64,000 bases of DNA from an uncultured Roseobacter sp. (GCF_947495275.1 NZ_CANLYL010000008.1:186001-250000); one strand, 5' to 3'. Shown: positions 34,516 through 43,697, numbered from the stretch's first letter. Notes: generated by a model from the letters alone, not told the origin. Numbers and translations are program-made.

Positions 34516-35738
34516 TCTGCCGGACCTCTGTTTGAAAGAGCCTGTACCCGCGGACCCGGAACATAGGCGGAATCGTCATGTGGGGCTTCGAGACCGGGTA
34601 TGATGATCCGCACGACCGGTATCTGAAACTCGTCACGGGTCAGATCAACCATGCCGATTTCTTCGATACCGACCAACGCCAACCGGTCCTTCAGCCAATC
34701 CAAATCCGCTTGCAGGTCAGAATTGGCTGGCCCTGCTGAAGCGTCGAAAGCTCTCATATTGCCCAAAACACCTCTCAGGTGAGAAAACGCCTCTGCTTTC
34801 TGTTCGCGCCCGACATCGCTGTATTCATCATGGAAAAGGTCTTCGCGCGCGCCCGTGATATAATTCAACCGCGTCTGGGCAGCCTCATTGATCGCTCTGT
34901 GCAAGGCGATCTTTGGGTTGGGATGGGTTCCTGAACCCACCCCGAGGTGACCGCCCTGTTTTTCGACGTCGTTTATCACGCACAAATAGCTGGGCACTCC
35001 GATATCGGAGGTCACGTCCCAAACAGCGCACTCCACGCCGGCACCTTCGATTTTCGCCAATGTGTCCAGGAGAGCGCCGTCCGTAATTGTTGTTAAATCA
35101 AGCCGCGTTGCCTGTTGTTTATCAGTGGTTTGATGGTGCCAGATCGCCAGCGCATCCCGTTCGATAACCTCGCAAATGCCATGACAGATCGCTTCGAGAA
35201 GGTGATTGCCCGAGGCCAACCCATTGGTGCTCGCCGGGAAAATGCCCGCATCCGCGGACACCGGATGGGTGTAGTCGGCATGGACCATCTCTAGCGGCAC
35301 CAGTTTTTTCTGCCCACTCACCAGATCCTGCGCCGTGATCCAATGCAAACGCATTGTGCGCTTCACGGGGCCCTCAGGCGTTCGCGGTAATCGGTCGAGG
35401 TCAATGAATTTATGGCGCGCCGCCAGATCATCCACGCTTGCAAAATAGACCACGTCGCTGATGTGTTCCGCATGCCAGATCTCAATGGCTTCCATCACGG
35501 CAGAGGCTTTCGCATGCGCCAGCGTTCTACCCTTACCTTGTGAAATCGCGATAGATCGGGCGTTTGGGCGCACGGCAATGACTACAGGCAAGGAAAGACT
35601 GTCCAATCCAGTCACATTGGCAACGCGGGTAATACCAAACTTGTGCTTCAGAGGCAGAATTCGCGCCAGTGTTTCTTCGGCGGAACAAACGCGTTGCAGC
35701 TCCTGTCCCGGGTATTTCGTGCTGTTACCGAAATCCAT
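34512..35738 (-). CDS. YcaO-domain protein (TfuA-associated type)
   Basis: A 408-residue ATP-dependent YcaO enzyme. Nucleotide-binding elements are SQGKG at 66-70 followed by the E83/E86 pair in AVMEAIEIWHAE, and TNGLASGNHLLEA with EVIERD at 190-195. The proline-rich C terminus of azoline-forming YcaO proteins is missing, and there is no fused E1-like domain, both fitting the thioamide branch that works with TfuA. It heads the gene group YcaO - TfuA - protease - precursor. No RiPP recognition element is visible. The upstream 176 bases should hold the promoter. Confidence 0.92.
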   Translation of the reverse strand: MDFGNSTKYPGQELQRVCSAEETLARILPLKHKFGITRVANVTGLDSLSLPVVIAVRPNARSIAISQGKGRTLAHAKASAVMEAIEIWHAEHISDVVYFASVDDLAARHKFIDLDRLPRTPEGPVKRTMRLHWITAQDLVSGQKKLVPLEMVHADYTHPVSADAGIFPASTNGLASGNHLLEAICHGICEVIERDALAIWHHQTTDKQQATRLDLTTITDGALLDTLAKIEGAGVECAVWDVTSDIGVPSYLCVINDVEKQGGHLGVGSGTHPNPKIALHRAINEAAQTRLNYITGAREDLFHDEYSDVGREQKAEAFSHLRGVLGNMRAFDASAGPANSDLQADLDWLKDRLALVGIEEIGMVDLTRDEFQIPVVRIIIPGLEAPHDDSAYVPGPRVQALSNRGPAE

Positions 35739-35914
35739 CTGTCATCCGTTGCTGCCGGCCCTGCATCCTTCAAAGCACAATTCGGAACGGACGGGAACGA
35801 TGTTCTGGTGAGGAGTATCCGCCAACCGTTCAGCTCTGCGGTCGGCTGCGAAAATACGCGCTAATAAATCTGTTGTACGAATCACCGTTCTGCCCTAACT
35901 GGCGCAATATAGTG

Positions 35915-36090
35915 AAGGCTATGCCGGGAGAAGGCGGGCACCCCCGCCGCCGAAGGAGCAACCGCCCCGGAAACTCTCAGGTCCAAGGACCGGTATGGCC
36001 TAAACACTCCGGAAAGCGGCCCCAAAAGGCCCACCGTAGGAGAAAGCCCGCTTTTGGGTGAAACTCTCAGGTTCCATGCACGGAGGGGGC
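35915..36090 (+). ncRNA. Tandem glycine riboswitch
   Basis: Two aptamers follow each other. Aptamer 1 (35915-36000) has GGGAGAAGGCGGG, GCCGAAGGAGCAA and AAACTCTCAGG with CCAAGGACCG; its P1 stem is GGCTATGCCGG (35917-35927) with CCGGTATGGCC (35990-36000). Aptamer 2 (36005-36090) repeats the pattern with GTAGGAGAAA, GAAACTCTCAGG and closing CTCCG/CGGAG. The paired AACTCTCAGG boxes are diagnostic. In glycine riboswitches ligand binding usually turns on glycine-use genes, which suits the downstream oxidase. Confidence 0.92.
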
Positions 36091-36092
36091 AA

Positions 36093-36118
36093 GCGGCGCA
36101 AGCCGCACGTGCAAGGAG
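36093..36118 (+). promoter_or_regulatory. Hairpin and ribosome binding site downstream of the riboswitch
   Basis: GCGGC at 36093-36097 pairs with GCCGC at 36102-36106 around a GCAA tetraloop, and AAGGAG at 36113-36118 lies seven bases before the ATG. The short distance and absence of a T run suggest control of translation rather than of transcription, but no anti-ribosome-binding-site strand is obvious. Confidence 0.5.
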
Positions 36119-36125
36119 CATTGCC

Positions 36126-37379
36126 ATGTCCAAAGTTGCTGTCATCGGGGCCGGTGTCACCGGGCTGACCACCGCCTATGAACTGCTGGATCGCGGTTTC
36201 GACGTCACCGTGTTTGACCGCCATCGCTATGCCGCGATGGAAACCAGTTTCGCCAATGGTGGGCAGCTTTCGGCGTCCAATGCCGAAGTCTGGACGCAAT
36301 GGGGCACCATCCTCAAAGGGCTCAAGTGGATGTTGCATGCCGACGCTCCCCTGCTGGTCAATCCAGCCCCGACCTTGCACAAAATGCGCTGGATGGCCGA
36401 GTTCCTGTCCAACATCCCCAACTACAAACGCAACACGGTTGAAACCGTCCGTCTGGCCATCGCAGCCCGCGCGGTCCTTTTTGAGATGGCTGACCGTGAA
36501 GGTATCGATTTCGACCTGGAGCGGCGTGGGATCCTGCATTTTTATGACCACGCCAAAGATCTTGCCCATGCCCGCAAAGTCAATTTGCTGTTGGCTGAAG
36601 GCGGATTGAGCCGTCGCGAATTATCGCCTGACGAAATCCGCGAAGTTGAACCCGCGCTTCACGGTGACTTCGTTGGCGGTTTCCTGACAGAATCTGACAG
36701 CTCCGGCGATATCCATAAATTCACCATGGGTCTGGCGCGCGCCTGCGCCCGACGGGGCGCTATCCTGCGTTTTGGAGCGAAAGTCGAAGACCTGTCAGCC
36801 GAAAATGGCACTGTCCGCGTGACCGGAGGGGGGCATGAGGAAGTTTTTGACGCTGTCATAGTCAGCGCGGGCGTCCAGAGCCGCGATTTTGCCCAGCAAC
36901 TGGGAGACCGGGTCAACATCTACCCTGTCAAAGGGTATTCGGTCACGGTGTCCCTGGATGATCCTGAAAGCCAGGCGGCAGCACCATGGGTCAGCCTGCT
37001 GGATGATCGTGCCAAGATCGTCGCCAGCCGCTTTGGGGCCAATCGGTTCCGCATCGCCGGAACCGCCGAGTTCAACGGTGCAAACCGCGACATCCGCGCA
37101 GACCGCATTAAACCCCTGACGGATTGGTGCGAGCGCTACTTCCCTGGGATCTCAACGGAAAACGTTACTCCCTGGGCTGGCTTGCGCCCGATGATGCCAT
37201 CAATGTTGCCCCGGGTTGGCCGCGGCAAGGCACAGGGCGTATTCTACAACACCGGACACGGGCACCTGGGCTGGACGCTCTCCGCTGCAACCGCGCGTAT
37301 CGTGGCGGCATCAGTGGCCGAAAGCCTCGACGCACCGGCTAAATTGGCCTCGGGAAAACCCTTCGTCGCAGCAGCTTAA
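36126..37379 (+). CDS. dadA: DadA-like FAD-dependent D-amino acid dehydrogenase/glycine oxidase
   Basis: A 417-residue flavoprotein of the DAO family. The FAD motif is VAVIGAGVTGLTTAYELLDRG (residues 4-24), and FANGGQLSASNAEVW near 47 and the C-terminal NTGHGHLGWTLSAATARI match DadA, which oxidises D-alanine and other D-amino acids to keto acids and ammonia, passing electrons to the respiratory chain. Control by a glycine riboswitch suggests that glycine or a related amino acid is the physiological substrate here. The ATG lies seven bases after AAGGAG; upstream frame extension into the riboswitch is dismissed. Confidence 0.9.
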   Translation: MSKVAVIGAGVTGLTTAYELLDRGFDVTVFDRHRYAAMETSFANGGQLSASNAEVWTQWGTILKGLKWMLHADAPLLVNPAPTLHKMRWMAEFLSNIPNYKRNTVETVRLAIAARAVLFEMADREGIDFDLERRGILHFYDHAKDLAHARKVNLLLAEGGLSRRELSPDEIREVEPALHGDFVGGFLTESDSSGDIHKFTMGLARACARRGAILRFGAKVEDLSAENGTVRVTGGGHEEVFDAVIVSAGVQSRDFAQQLGDRVNIYPVKGYSVTVSLDDPESQAAAPWVSLLDDRAKIVASRFGANRFRIAGTAEFNGANRDIRADRIKPLTDWCERYFPGISTENVTPWAGLRPMMPSMLPRVGRGKAQGVFYNTGHGHLGWTLSAATARIVAASVAESLDAPAKLASGKPFVAAA

Positions 37380-37401
37380 GGCGCTGCCGGCAAAACATAT
37401 A

Positions 37402-37425
37402 CGGCAGCCCGTCTCCGGGCTGCCG
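37402..37425. terminator. Bidirectional terminator-like hairpin
   Basis: CGGCAGCCCG at 37402-37411 pairs perfectly with CGGGCTGCCG at 37416-37425 around the loop TCTC. It sits between the convergent dadA and ankyrin genes, 23 bases after the dadA stop and seven before the ankyrin stop. Confidence 0.75.
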
Positions 37426-37431
37426 GTACTG

Positions 37432-38970
37432 CTAAACCGCACCTCCCTCAACCACCTGTTCGGGGTGTGTTTCGCACCACCCCGCAAGGCATTCGGCCAA
37501 TTCCTCAACCCCGGCCAACTCCGCCGCGCGGCGTGGGATCGGCACACCCGCCTCGAGGGCAAGCCGCAAACACTTCAAATGATTGCGCCCCTTTCGCGGC
37601 GGCGCATTTTCCGAACCATGCAGAATAGTCGACAGCAACCCACCACCATACCCATTCTGATGCATCAAATTGGGCCCCAGCGTCAGAAGATATGCCATGA
37701 CATCCGGCGCACCTTCCCAACCTGCCACCTGCACGGGCGTCAGGCCCTCGCTGTCGGGAACGTCAAACTCAACGCCCAGCGCGACAAGTCGCCTGATGTG
37801 GTCAAGCTTGCCTGGCAAATGCAGGATCGAGCGAATGATCGTTCTGTAGGCCTGCGGCAGATCTTCGGGCACAATCCGCGCTTGGCCGACGTCAAGATCA
37901 TCAGCGGCTTTGGCCAGCAGACGCTCATCTGCTGTCAGTTCGGGGAGGTCACCGCGCGCCTCCAACGCAGTTGCCAACGCCGGATTGCCAAACACGCGCG
38001 CATAACCATAGGCCGTGCAGCCCCGAAACCGAACAGAGGGGTCTGCACCCGCCGACAGCAAAAGCGCGATCATCTTTCGATCTGACATGCGCCGCGCCGC
38101 CTGATGCAGCGCCGGAACCACCCATGGGGTCTCCCCACCAACGTGATCCCCGATGAATTCGTCCGCCTTCGCACCGGCCTCAATCAGCAGCGCAACCGCG
38201 TCATGGTCATGAAAGTCCATTGCTCTGAGCAGCGCATTGGTTCCCAAAGGATCGGCCCCATGATCCAGCAACAGTTTCAGGGCCGTGCGATGCCCAAGTT
38301 CCGTTGAATGATAGAGAGACTCACCGTCATTTGGATTGGCCCCGTTTTCCAGCAGCCACCGCGCCAAGGGCATGTTGTCGGCATGACCAATAGCACCATA
38401 AAGACATGAAAGCTGGTGGTCGTTGTCCGGTGCCACAGGAATCGACGCGTTGATATCCGCCCCCAAAGCCAACAGACGATCTGCAATGGCAAGCATATCC
38501 GCCTCGAGATCGGGGCGATGGCGGATAAACCTTGAAAATGCCAAGTGGCAGATCGGAAGACGCCCTGCAGTCATACGTGTTGCGGCGGCCGGGTCTTGGC
38601 GCAACGCCTCAAAAACCGCCTCGCGCCGGTAAAGCGCTATCTCCAAACCCAAATGCCCGCTCGCAAGATCGGGCGAAACTGCCAACAGCCTGTCCAACAC
38701 GTGTCTTTGCCCGTTGTAGATCGCTATTTTCAATCGTTGCCGTTTCCCAGCGATATCCAGCCCGTCCAGCTCAACCGCGGTCTTCAGCGCTGGCCAGCTG
38801 ACAAATGAGTTCTCGCGCGCGATTACATGAAGATAGTCGGCGTGTTTCAAGGCGACGCCATCGGCGCGTGGTCGGTGATTGACAATTCGCTGACCCGCGT
38901 AAATGTCGCCCGCTTCATGCGCCCTTTTGAGCAGCTTTGCATCACGACGCAGTTGATCTAGAGATTTCAT
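37432..38970 (-). CDS. Ankyrin repeat protein
   Basis: A 512-residue soluble protein. It begins with MKSLDQLRRDAKLLKRAH, a helical N-terminal stretch seen in a family of bacterial ankyrin proteins, and carries six or more ankyrin units, such as NMPLARWLLENGANPNDG, HRTALKLLLDHGADPLG, DAVALLIEAGAKADE and DRKMIALLLSAGADPSV, between about 170 and 340, then two more near 410-490. No signal peptide. The ATG at 38970 follows GAGGAAACC. Ankyrin proteins mediate protein contacts; the partner is unknown. Confidence 0.87.
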   Translation of the reverse strand: MKSLDQLRRDAKLLKRAHEAGDIYAGQRIVNHRPRADGVALKHADYLHVIARENSFVSWPALKTAVELDGLDIAGKRQRLKIAIYNGQRHVLDRLLAVSPDLASGHLGLEIALYRREAVFEALRQDPAAATRMTAGRLPICHLAFSRFIRHRPDLEADMLAIADRLLALGADINASIPVAPDNDHQLSCLYGAIGHADNMPLARWLLENGANPNDGESLYHSTELGHRTALKLLLDHGADPLGTNALLRAMDFHDHDAVALLIEAGAKADEFIGDHVGGETPWVVPALHQAARRMSDRKMIALLLSAGADPSVRFRGCTAYGYARVFGNPALATALEARGDLPELTADERLLAKAADDLDVGQARIVPEDLPQAYRTIIRSILHLPGKLDHIRRLVALGVEFDVPDSEGLTPVQVAGWEGAPDVMAYLLTLGPNLMHQNGYGGGLLSTILHGSENAPPRKGRNHLKCLRLALEAGVPIPRRAAELAGVEELAECLAGWCETHPEQVVEGGAV

Positions 38971-39302
38971 GTTTGGTTTCCTCATTCTGGCGCCCATCGG
39001 TTCGCTTGTCCGGGCATGAGAAACACCAAAAGATGTCTTCATTCTGAGCTGAGGGGTGCCGCCAACGGCTATCCGCGAACCTGGGTGCCGCCCCTGACGG
39101 CAGGTTCATAATATCGACCACCAACACAGGTCGCAACGATTTCCGATGTATATCAATTGCCGATCACTGGGGTGTTGGGAAGAAGCCTACATTGCCGCAA
39201 TATCCAGATCACAGTGTTTGGAGAGCAAGGCGTAACCTACCCGCATTTGACAGTCGATGTTATCGGTTTCAGAATTTCAAAGCCCAAACGCCAGAGGACA
39301 CC
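38971..39302. other. Intergenic region, 332 bases, no gene supported
   Basis: Divergent promoter region between the ankyrin gene and the PEP mutase-like gene. Frames extend from both genes into it, but the added residues look non-coding (Arg/Cys/Ser-rich). I see no hairpin or RNA motif that I can name. Confidence 0.4.
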
Positions 39303-40142
39303 ATGTCTAATAATGACCGCCACGATGCCAAACTGGCAGAGTTCAAGCGCCTTCATACCACCAGCGAGATATTCATTGCGCCCAACGCTTGGGATGCCGG
39401 TACGGCGCGTATCCTCGAAAGCATCGGGTTCCCCGCGCTTGCCACGACAAGCGCGGGCCTGGCGTTTTCTATGGGCGTGACGGATTCCAGCGGCAGTCTG
39501 ACCCGCGCGCAAGTGCTGGAGAATGCAAAATCAATTGTCGAGGCAACCTCCGTGCCCGTCTCCGCAGATCTGGAAAATGGCTTTGGTGTACAGCCAGATG
39601 ATTGCGCGCTGACCATTCGGCAGGCTGAAGCCATCGGGCTTTGCGGCGGCGCTCTGGAGGACGCATCAGGCGATCCAGAAAACCCGATTTACGATTTCGA
39701 ACTCGCTGTGGAACGCATTCGTGTCGCCTGCGCCGCAAAGACAAAGCAGAATTTCCATATCACCGCACGTGCGGAAAATTTCCTTTACGGTCGACCGGAC
39801 CTTGAGGACACAATCCGCAGACTGAGGGCATTTGAGCAAGCCGGCGCAGATGTCGTATACGCACCCGGGCTACCCGACATAGACGCGGTAAAAGCGGTAT
39901 GCCAATCCGTCAACATCCCTGTGAATGTCGTCGTCGGCCTTACAGACACGACCTATGATAAGGCGGATCTTGCCGCTGTCGGCGTCAGACGCATATCTAC
40001 AGGCGGGTCATTGGCGCGAGCCGCACTGGGAGAGATGATCCGAGGTGCTAGCGAATTGAAAACACAAGGCACCTATCGCTATGCCGCAAACGCGATCCCC
40101 GATGCCGAGGCTGCTGCCTACATGAAAACGGTGCCAGACTAG
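39303..40142 (+). CDS. Isocitrate lyase/PEP mutase superfamily protein
   Basis: A 279-residue TIM-barrel enzyme. IAPNAWDAGTARILESIGF at about 23-41, VSADLENGFG near 85 (metal-binding Asp) and CGGALEDASGDPENP near 117 follow the PEP mutase/2-methylisocitrate lyase-like pattern; FHITARAENFLYGRPDL near 155 carries the conserved Arg and Glu. The usual catalytic Cys loop (KKCGH) of true isocitrate lyases is absent. Members cleave or form C-C or P-C bonds; the reaction here is not fixed. The phosphonate-type importer downstream makes a phosphonate link possible but weak. Confidence 0.82.
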   Translation: MSNNDRHDAKLAEFKRLHTTSEIFIAPNAWDAGTARILESIGFPALATTSAGLAFSMGVTDSSGSLTRAQVLENAKSIVEATSVPVSADLENGFGVQPDDCALTIRQAEAIGLCGGALEDASGDPENPIYDFELAVERIRVACAAKTKQNFHITARAENFLYGRPDLEDTIRRLRAFEQAGADVVYAPGLPDIDAVKAVCQSVNIPVNVVVGLTDTTYDKADLAAVGVRRISTGGSLARAALGEMIRGASELKTQGTYRYAANAIPDAEAAAYMKTVPD

Positions 40143-40289
40143 CCTCCAAACTCGGAGCGGATGGTCCGCTTTCGCACCAATGCGCGAGGGGTAAGGCAAA
40201 ATACCACGCCAGGATGAATGCTGCGCGCTTCACATTCTCGCACGCGCTGATTATGTCGAAGATCACCGCAGCAGGAACAAATTCCCCAA

Positions 40290-40946
40290 ATGTCTCAAAC
40301 AGCGATTGTATTCGATCTGGATGGCACACTTATCCATAGCGCACCGGACATGCACGTCGCGATCAATCACGCTCTTGAAAGAGTCGGTCGCCCGGCGCTC
40401 GAGCTTTCTCAGGTTATCTCGTTCATTGGTAACGGCGTCGAGAAACTTGTCGAGCGCAGCCTTGATGCAATAGGGGGCTGTTCATCTGATGTGACCACGC
40501 GGACATTGCGCCACTTCATGACCTATTACAGCCAGAACACCACCACGCTCACGAAACCATATGACGGCGTGATAAGTTGTCTGGACCGTCTGAAAGCAGC
40601 GGGCATCCCTATGGCTATATGCACCAACAAGCCCACCGCGCCCGCACGACAGATTTGCGACGCTTTGGGGATTGGTGGGTATTTTGACATCATTTCCGGG
40701 GCCGAAGATGGCCAGCCCAAAAAACCCGACGCCGCGCCGCTGCTGCGCTGCATCACAGCATTGGGCTTCACTGCGAAAGAAGTGATCTATGTGGGCGACA
40801 GTGCGGTCGACTACCAAACGGCTATGAATGCCGGGGTGGCGTTCAAACTGTTTTCCGGTGGATATCTCAACGCCCCGATACCCGAATTGCCCGTTACAGA
40901 TCGGTTTGACGACTGGTCACGATATGAGCTGAATACCTCTCGTTAA
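40290..40946 (+). CDS. HAD-family hydrolase, phosphoglycolate phosphatase-like
   Basis: A 218-residue HAD hydrolase. Motif I is FDLDGTLIHS (DxD at residues 9-11), motif II the Thr in ICTNKP near 111, motif III the Lys in GQPKKPDAAPL near 150, and motif IV VGDSAVDYQTA near 171. The helical cap and length fit Gph, which removes phosphate from 2-phosphoglycolate, produced by Rubisco or DNA repair. It lies between the PEP mutase-like gene and the phosphonate importer, so it may act on a phosphonate breakdown product instead. Confidence 0.86.
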   Translation: MSQTAIVFDLDGTLIHSAPDMHVAINHALERVGRPALELSQVISFIGNGVEKLVERSLDAIGGCSSDVTTRTLRHFMTYYSQNTTTLTKPYDGVISCLDRLKAAGIPMAICTNKPTAPARQICDALGIGGYFDIISGAEDGQPKKPDAAPLLRCITALGFTAKEVIYVGDSAVDYQTAMNAGVAFKLFSGGYLNAPIPELPVTDRFDDWSRYELNTSR

Positions 40947-41039
40947 AATTGAACTGATACTTCAGGTTAAGAGAACTGCGACTTTCTCTTTGTGTATTTC
41001 AATTTTCAAGCTAGCCTCCCGCTATTGGGAGGAAATCAA

Positions 41040-42014
41040 ATGAAAATATTGACGAAATTGCTGTCTGGCGCAGCGCTTACCCTCAGCATGACACTGGCAG
41101 CTCCACTGGCTGCTGAGGACTGCCCCAGGGGTGATCTGGATAAGAGATTTTGCGATGTGGACGGTGATCTTGTGGCGGATACGCCAACGGATCCTGCGGA
41201 TCAGCTTGATCCCGACACATTGATCTTTGCCTACACACCGGTCGAAGACCCGGCGGTTTACAAAGCGGCCTGGTCCGACTTCCTGACCCACCTGGAAGCG
41301 GAAACGGGCAAGAAGGTTGTCTTTTTCCCGGTACAGAACAACGCGGCGCAAATCGAAGCGATGCGGTCAGGGCGACTGCACATTGCGGGGTTTAACACCG
41401 GGTCGAATCCTTTGGCGGTGAACTGTGCAGGTTTCAATCCTTTCACGATCATGGCGTCAAAAGATGGCAATTTCGGCTATGAGATGGAAATCATCACCTA
41501 TCCCGGTTCTGGGATCGAAAAAGTCGAAGACATCAAAGGCAAGCAGCTGGCCTTTACGTCACCAACGTCAAATTCCGGGTTCAAGGCACCCTCGGCAATC
41601 CTGAAGGGTGACTTTGATCTGCTGCCAGAACGTGATTTCGAGCCGGTTTATTCCGGCAAGCATGACAACTCCATTCTGGGCGTTGCGAACAAGGACTATC
41701 TTGCCGCCTCGATTGCAAATTCGGTCAAATCCCGGATGATCAGCCGCGATGTGATCAAAGAAGACGATGTTGTAACGATCTACAAGTCTCAGACCTTCCC
41801 GACGACTGGCTTTGGCACGGTCTACAATCTCAAGCCTGAACTGAAGGAAAAAATTCGCAATGCTTTCTTCAACTTCGAATGGGAAGGCACGACATTGCAA
41901 GCCGAATTCGAGAAATCGAATGAAGGCCAATTCCTTGAAATGACCTATCAGGAATTCTGGGACGTCATCCGCAAGATCGATGCAGCCAACGGCGTCAGCT
42001 ACGCCTGCGAATGA
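41040..42014 (+). CDS. phnD: PhnD-like phosphonate/phosphite-type binding protein
   Basis: A 324-residue periplasmic binding protein. A Sec signal peptide ends near LAAPLAAED. The mature N terminus holds two Cys (CPRGDLDKRFC) and DVDGDLVADTPTD, which resembles a calcium-binding Asp-rich loop, before the PhnD domain starts at TLIFAYTPVEDP. The rest follows PhnD (FTSPTSNSGFKAP ligand loop near 182, SGKHDNSILGVANKD). The ATG follows GGAGGAAATCAA. The first gene of the phnDCEE operon. Confidence 0.9.
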   Translation: MKILTKLLSGAALTLSMTLAAPLAAEDCPRGDLDKRFCDVDGDLVADTPTDPADQLDPDTLIFAYTPVEDPAVYKAAWSDFLTHLEAETGKKVVFFPVQNNAAQIEAMRSGRLHIAGFNTGSNPLAVNCAGFNPFTIMASKDGNFGYEMEIITYPGSGIEKVEDIKGKQLAFTSPTSNSGFKAPSAILKGDFDLLPERDFEPVYSGKHDNSILGVANKDYLAASIANSVKSRMISRDVIKEDDVVTIYKSQTFPTTGFGTVYNLKPELKEKIRNAFFNFEWEGTTLQAEFEKSNEGQFLEMTYQEFWDVIRKIDAANGVSYACE

Positions 42015-42024
42015 TGTAAAATCT

Positions 42025-42045
42025 GGTGTCCCCGACGGGGGCACC
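42025..42045 (+). terminator. Hairpin between phnD and phnC
   Basis: GGTGTCCCC at 42025-42033 pairs with GGGGGCACC at 42037-42045 (one G-T pair) around the loop GAC. There is no T run directly after it. As after other binding-protein genes, it may lower transporter-to-binding-protein ratio. Confidence 0.6.
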
Positions 42046-42087
42046 ATTGCCAAAAAACAATTATAAAAACGGGGTGGGGAGGCTTTC

Positions 42088-42879
42088 ATGCTGCGGCTTG
42101 AGAAGCTCGTGAAAACGTATAAGACCGGGGATCAGGCGCTTAAGGCGGTGGATTTGGACATCCCGGAAGGTCAGGTGCTTGCCCTGATCGGCCCTTCGGG
42201 TGCAGGGAAATCCACGCTGATCCGCTGTATCAACCGGCTCGTGGAGCCAACGTCGGGGAAGGTCTATCTTGCCGGCAACGAATTGACCGAACTCTCCGCC
42301 GGAGCGCTGCGAAAGGAGAGACGGCGGATGGGGATGATTTTCCAGGAATATGCGCTGGTGGAGCGCCTGACCGTGATGGAAAACGTGCTCTCGGGACGTC
42401 TTGGCTATGTCGGATTCTGGCGCAGTTTTTTACGAAAGTACCCTCAGACAGACGTCGATGAAGCCTTTCGCCTGCTCGACCGTGTCGGTCTGGCCCATAT
42501 GGCCGACAAACGCGCCGACGAACTCTCCGGAGGCCAGCGCCAACGTGTGGGCATTTGCCGCGCGCTGATACAAGATCCGGCGCTATTGCTGGTAGACGAA
42601 CCCACCGCATCACTGGATCCCAAAACCTCTCGCCAGATCATGCGACTGATCTGCGAGCTTTGCAAAGAGCGCGGGCTGGCCGCGATCATCAACATTCACG
42701 ACGTGGCTCTGGCCCAGATGTTTGTGCAGAGGGTCATTGGGCTGCGGTTTGGGGCGATCGAATTCGACGGCCCTCCCGACGCACTGACACCCGACGTGCT
42801 GACCACCATCTACGGCGAAGAGGATTGGGAAGCTACGATTGAAAAGATTGATGGCGAAGATGACGAGGCCGCCGAATGA
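42088..42879 (+). CDS. phnC: Phosphonate ABC transporter ATP-binding protein
   Basis: A 263-residue ATPase of the PhnC group. Walker A GPSGAGKS is at 35-42, the signature [15 protein letters not shown] near 145, and Walker [13 protein letters not shown] near 168. The segment [22 protein letters not shown] is typical of PhnC. The ATG has GGGGAGG seven bases upstream. The acidic tail (DGEDDEAAE) is unusual. The stop overlaps phnE by four bases. Confidence 0.92.
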   Translation: MLRLEKLVKTYKTGDQALKAVDLDIPEGQVLALIGPSGAGKSTLIRCINRLVEPTSGKVYLAGNELTELSAGALRKERRRMGMIFQEYALVERLTVMENVLSGRLGYVGFWRSFLRKYPQTDVDEAFRLLDRVGLAHMADKRADELSGGQRQRVGICRALIQDPALLLVDEPTASLDPKTSRQIMRLICELCKERGLAAIINIHDVALAQMFVQRVIGLRFGAIEFDGPPDALTPDVLTTIYGEEDWEATIEKIDGEDDEAAE

Positions 42880-43697
42880 GCGCGCCTGACACAGATTTGC
42901 AAAGGCTTGTCGGCAAGCCATGGAAGAAACCTCCCTTCATCCAACGCAATTGGCTCAGATGGACGCTGATCCTGGGGTTTTTCGCCTATCTGGTCGCCGC
43001 CTTCATGACCATCGAGGTCAATTGGTCCCGGGTCTACGAGGGTTTGGAGCGCGGGAAGCAGTTCGTATTGGCTTTCACCAGCCCGGACTTCACAACCCGG
43101 TCAGGTGACATCTACGAGGGAATGGTCGAAAGCATCGTGATGACCGTTGCAGCATCGGTTGTAGGCATTGGTATCTCCATCCCGATTGCCTTGGGTGCTG
43201 CGCGTAACGTTGCTCCCCTGCCCGTCTACCTCATTTGCCGCAGTATCATTGCTATAAGTCGCGCGCTGCAGGAAATCATCGTGGCGATACTTTTGGTCGC
43301 AATCTTCGGGTTTGGGCCACTCGCAGGCTTTCTGACCCTGAGTTTTGCCACCATCGGCTTTTTGTCCAAACTTCTTGCAGAGGATATCGAAAGCATGGAC
43401 CGCGTTCAGGCCGAAGCCATCAAGGCATCCGGCGCGCGCTGGTCCCAGTGGATCAACTACGGTGTCCAGCCGCAGGTCATGCCGCGCCTGATTGGCCTGA
43501 GCATGTACCGTATCGACATCAATTTCAGGGAAAGCGCGATCTTGGGACTCGTAGGTGCAGGGGGGATCGGGGCGACGCTAAACACCGCGTTCGACCGCTA
43601 CGAATATGATACCGCCGCGGCTATATTGCTCATCATCATCGTTATCGTGATGGCGCTGGAATATCTTTCCGGAATTATCCGGGCACGGGTGCAATAA
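42876..43697 (+). CDS. phnE: Phosphonate ABC transporter permease 1
   Basis: A 273-residue permease with about six membrane segments. The EAA-like docking loop [18 protein letters not shown] near 180 and the C-terminal [20 protein letters not shown] motif identify PhnE. It is co-translated with phnC (ATGA) and the second permease (TAATG). Two PhnE-like subunits in tandem, as here, form a heterodimeric channel in many marine bacteria. Confidence 0.92.
   Translation: MSAPDTDLQRLVGKPWKKPPFIQRNWLRWTLILGFFAYLVAAFMTIEVNWSRVYEGLERGKQFVLAFTSPDFTTRSGDIYEGMVESIVMTVAASVVGIGISIPIALGAARNVAPLPVYLICRSIIAISRALQEIIVAILLVAIFGFGPLAGFLTLSFATIGFLSKLLAEDIESMDRVQAEAIKASGARWSQWINYGVQPQVMPRLIGLSMYRIDINFRESAILGLVGAGGIGATLNTAFDRYEYDTAAAILLIIIVIVMALEYLSGIIRARVQ

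Noticed and set aside
37432-38970. Ankyrin gene as part of the RiPP locus
   Set aside because: Separated by the riboswitch-dadA unit and a terminator hairpin; no functional link visible.
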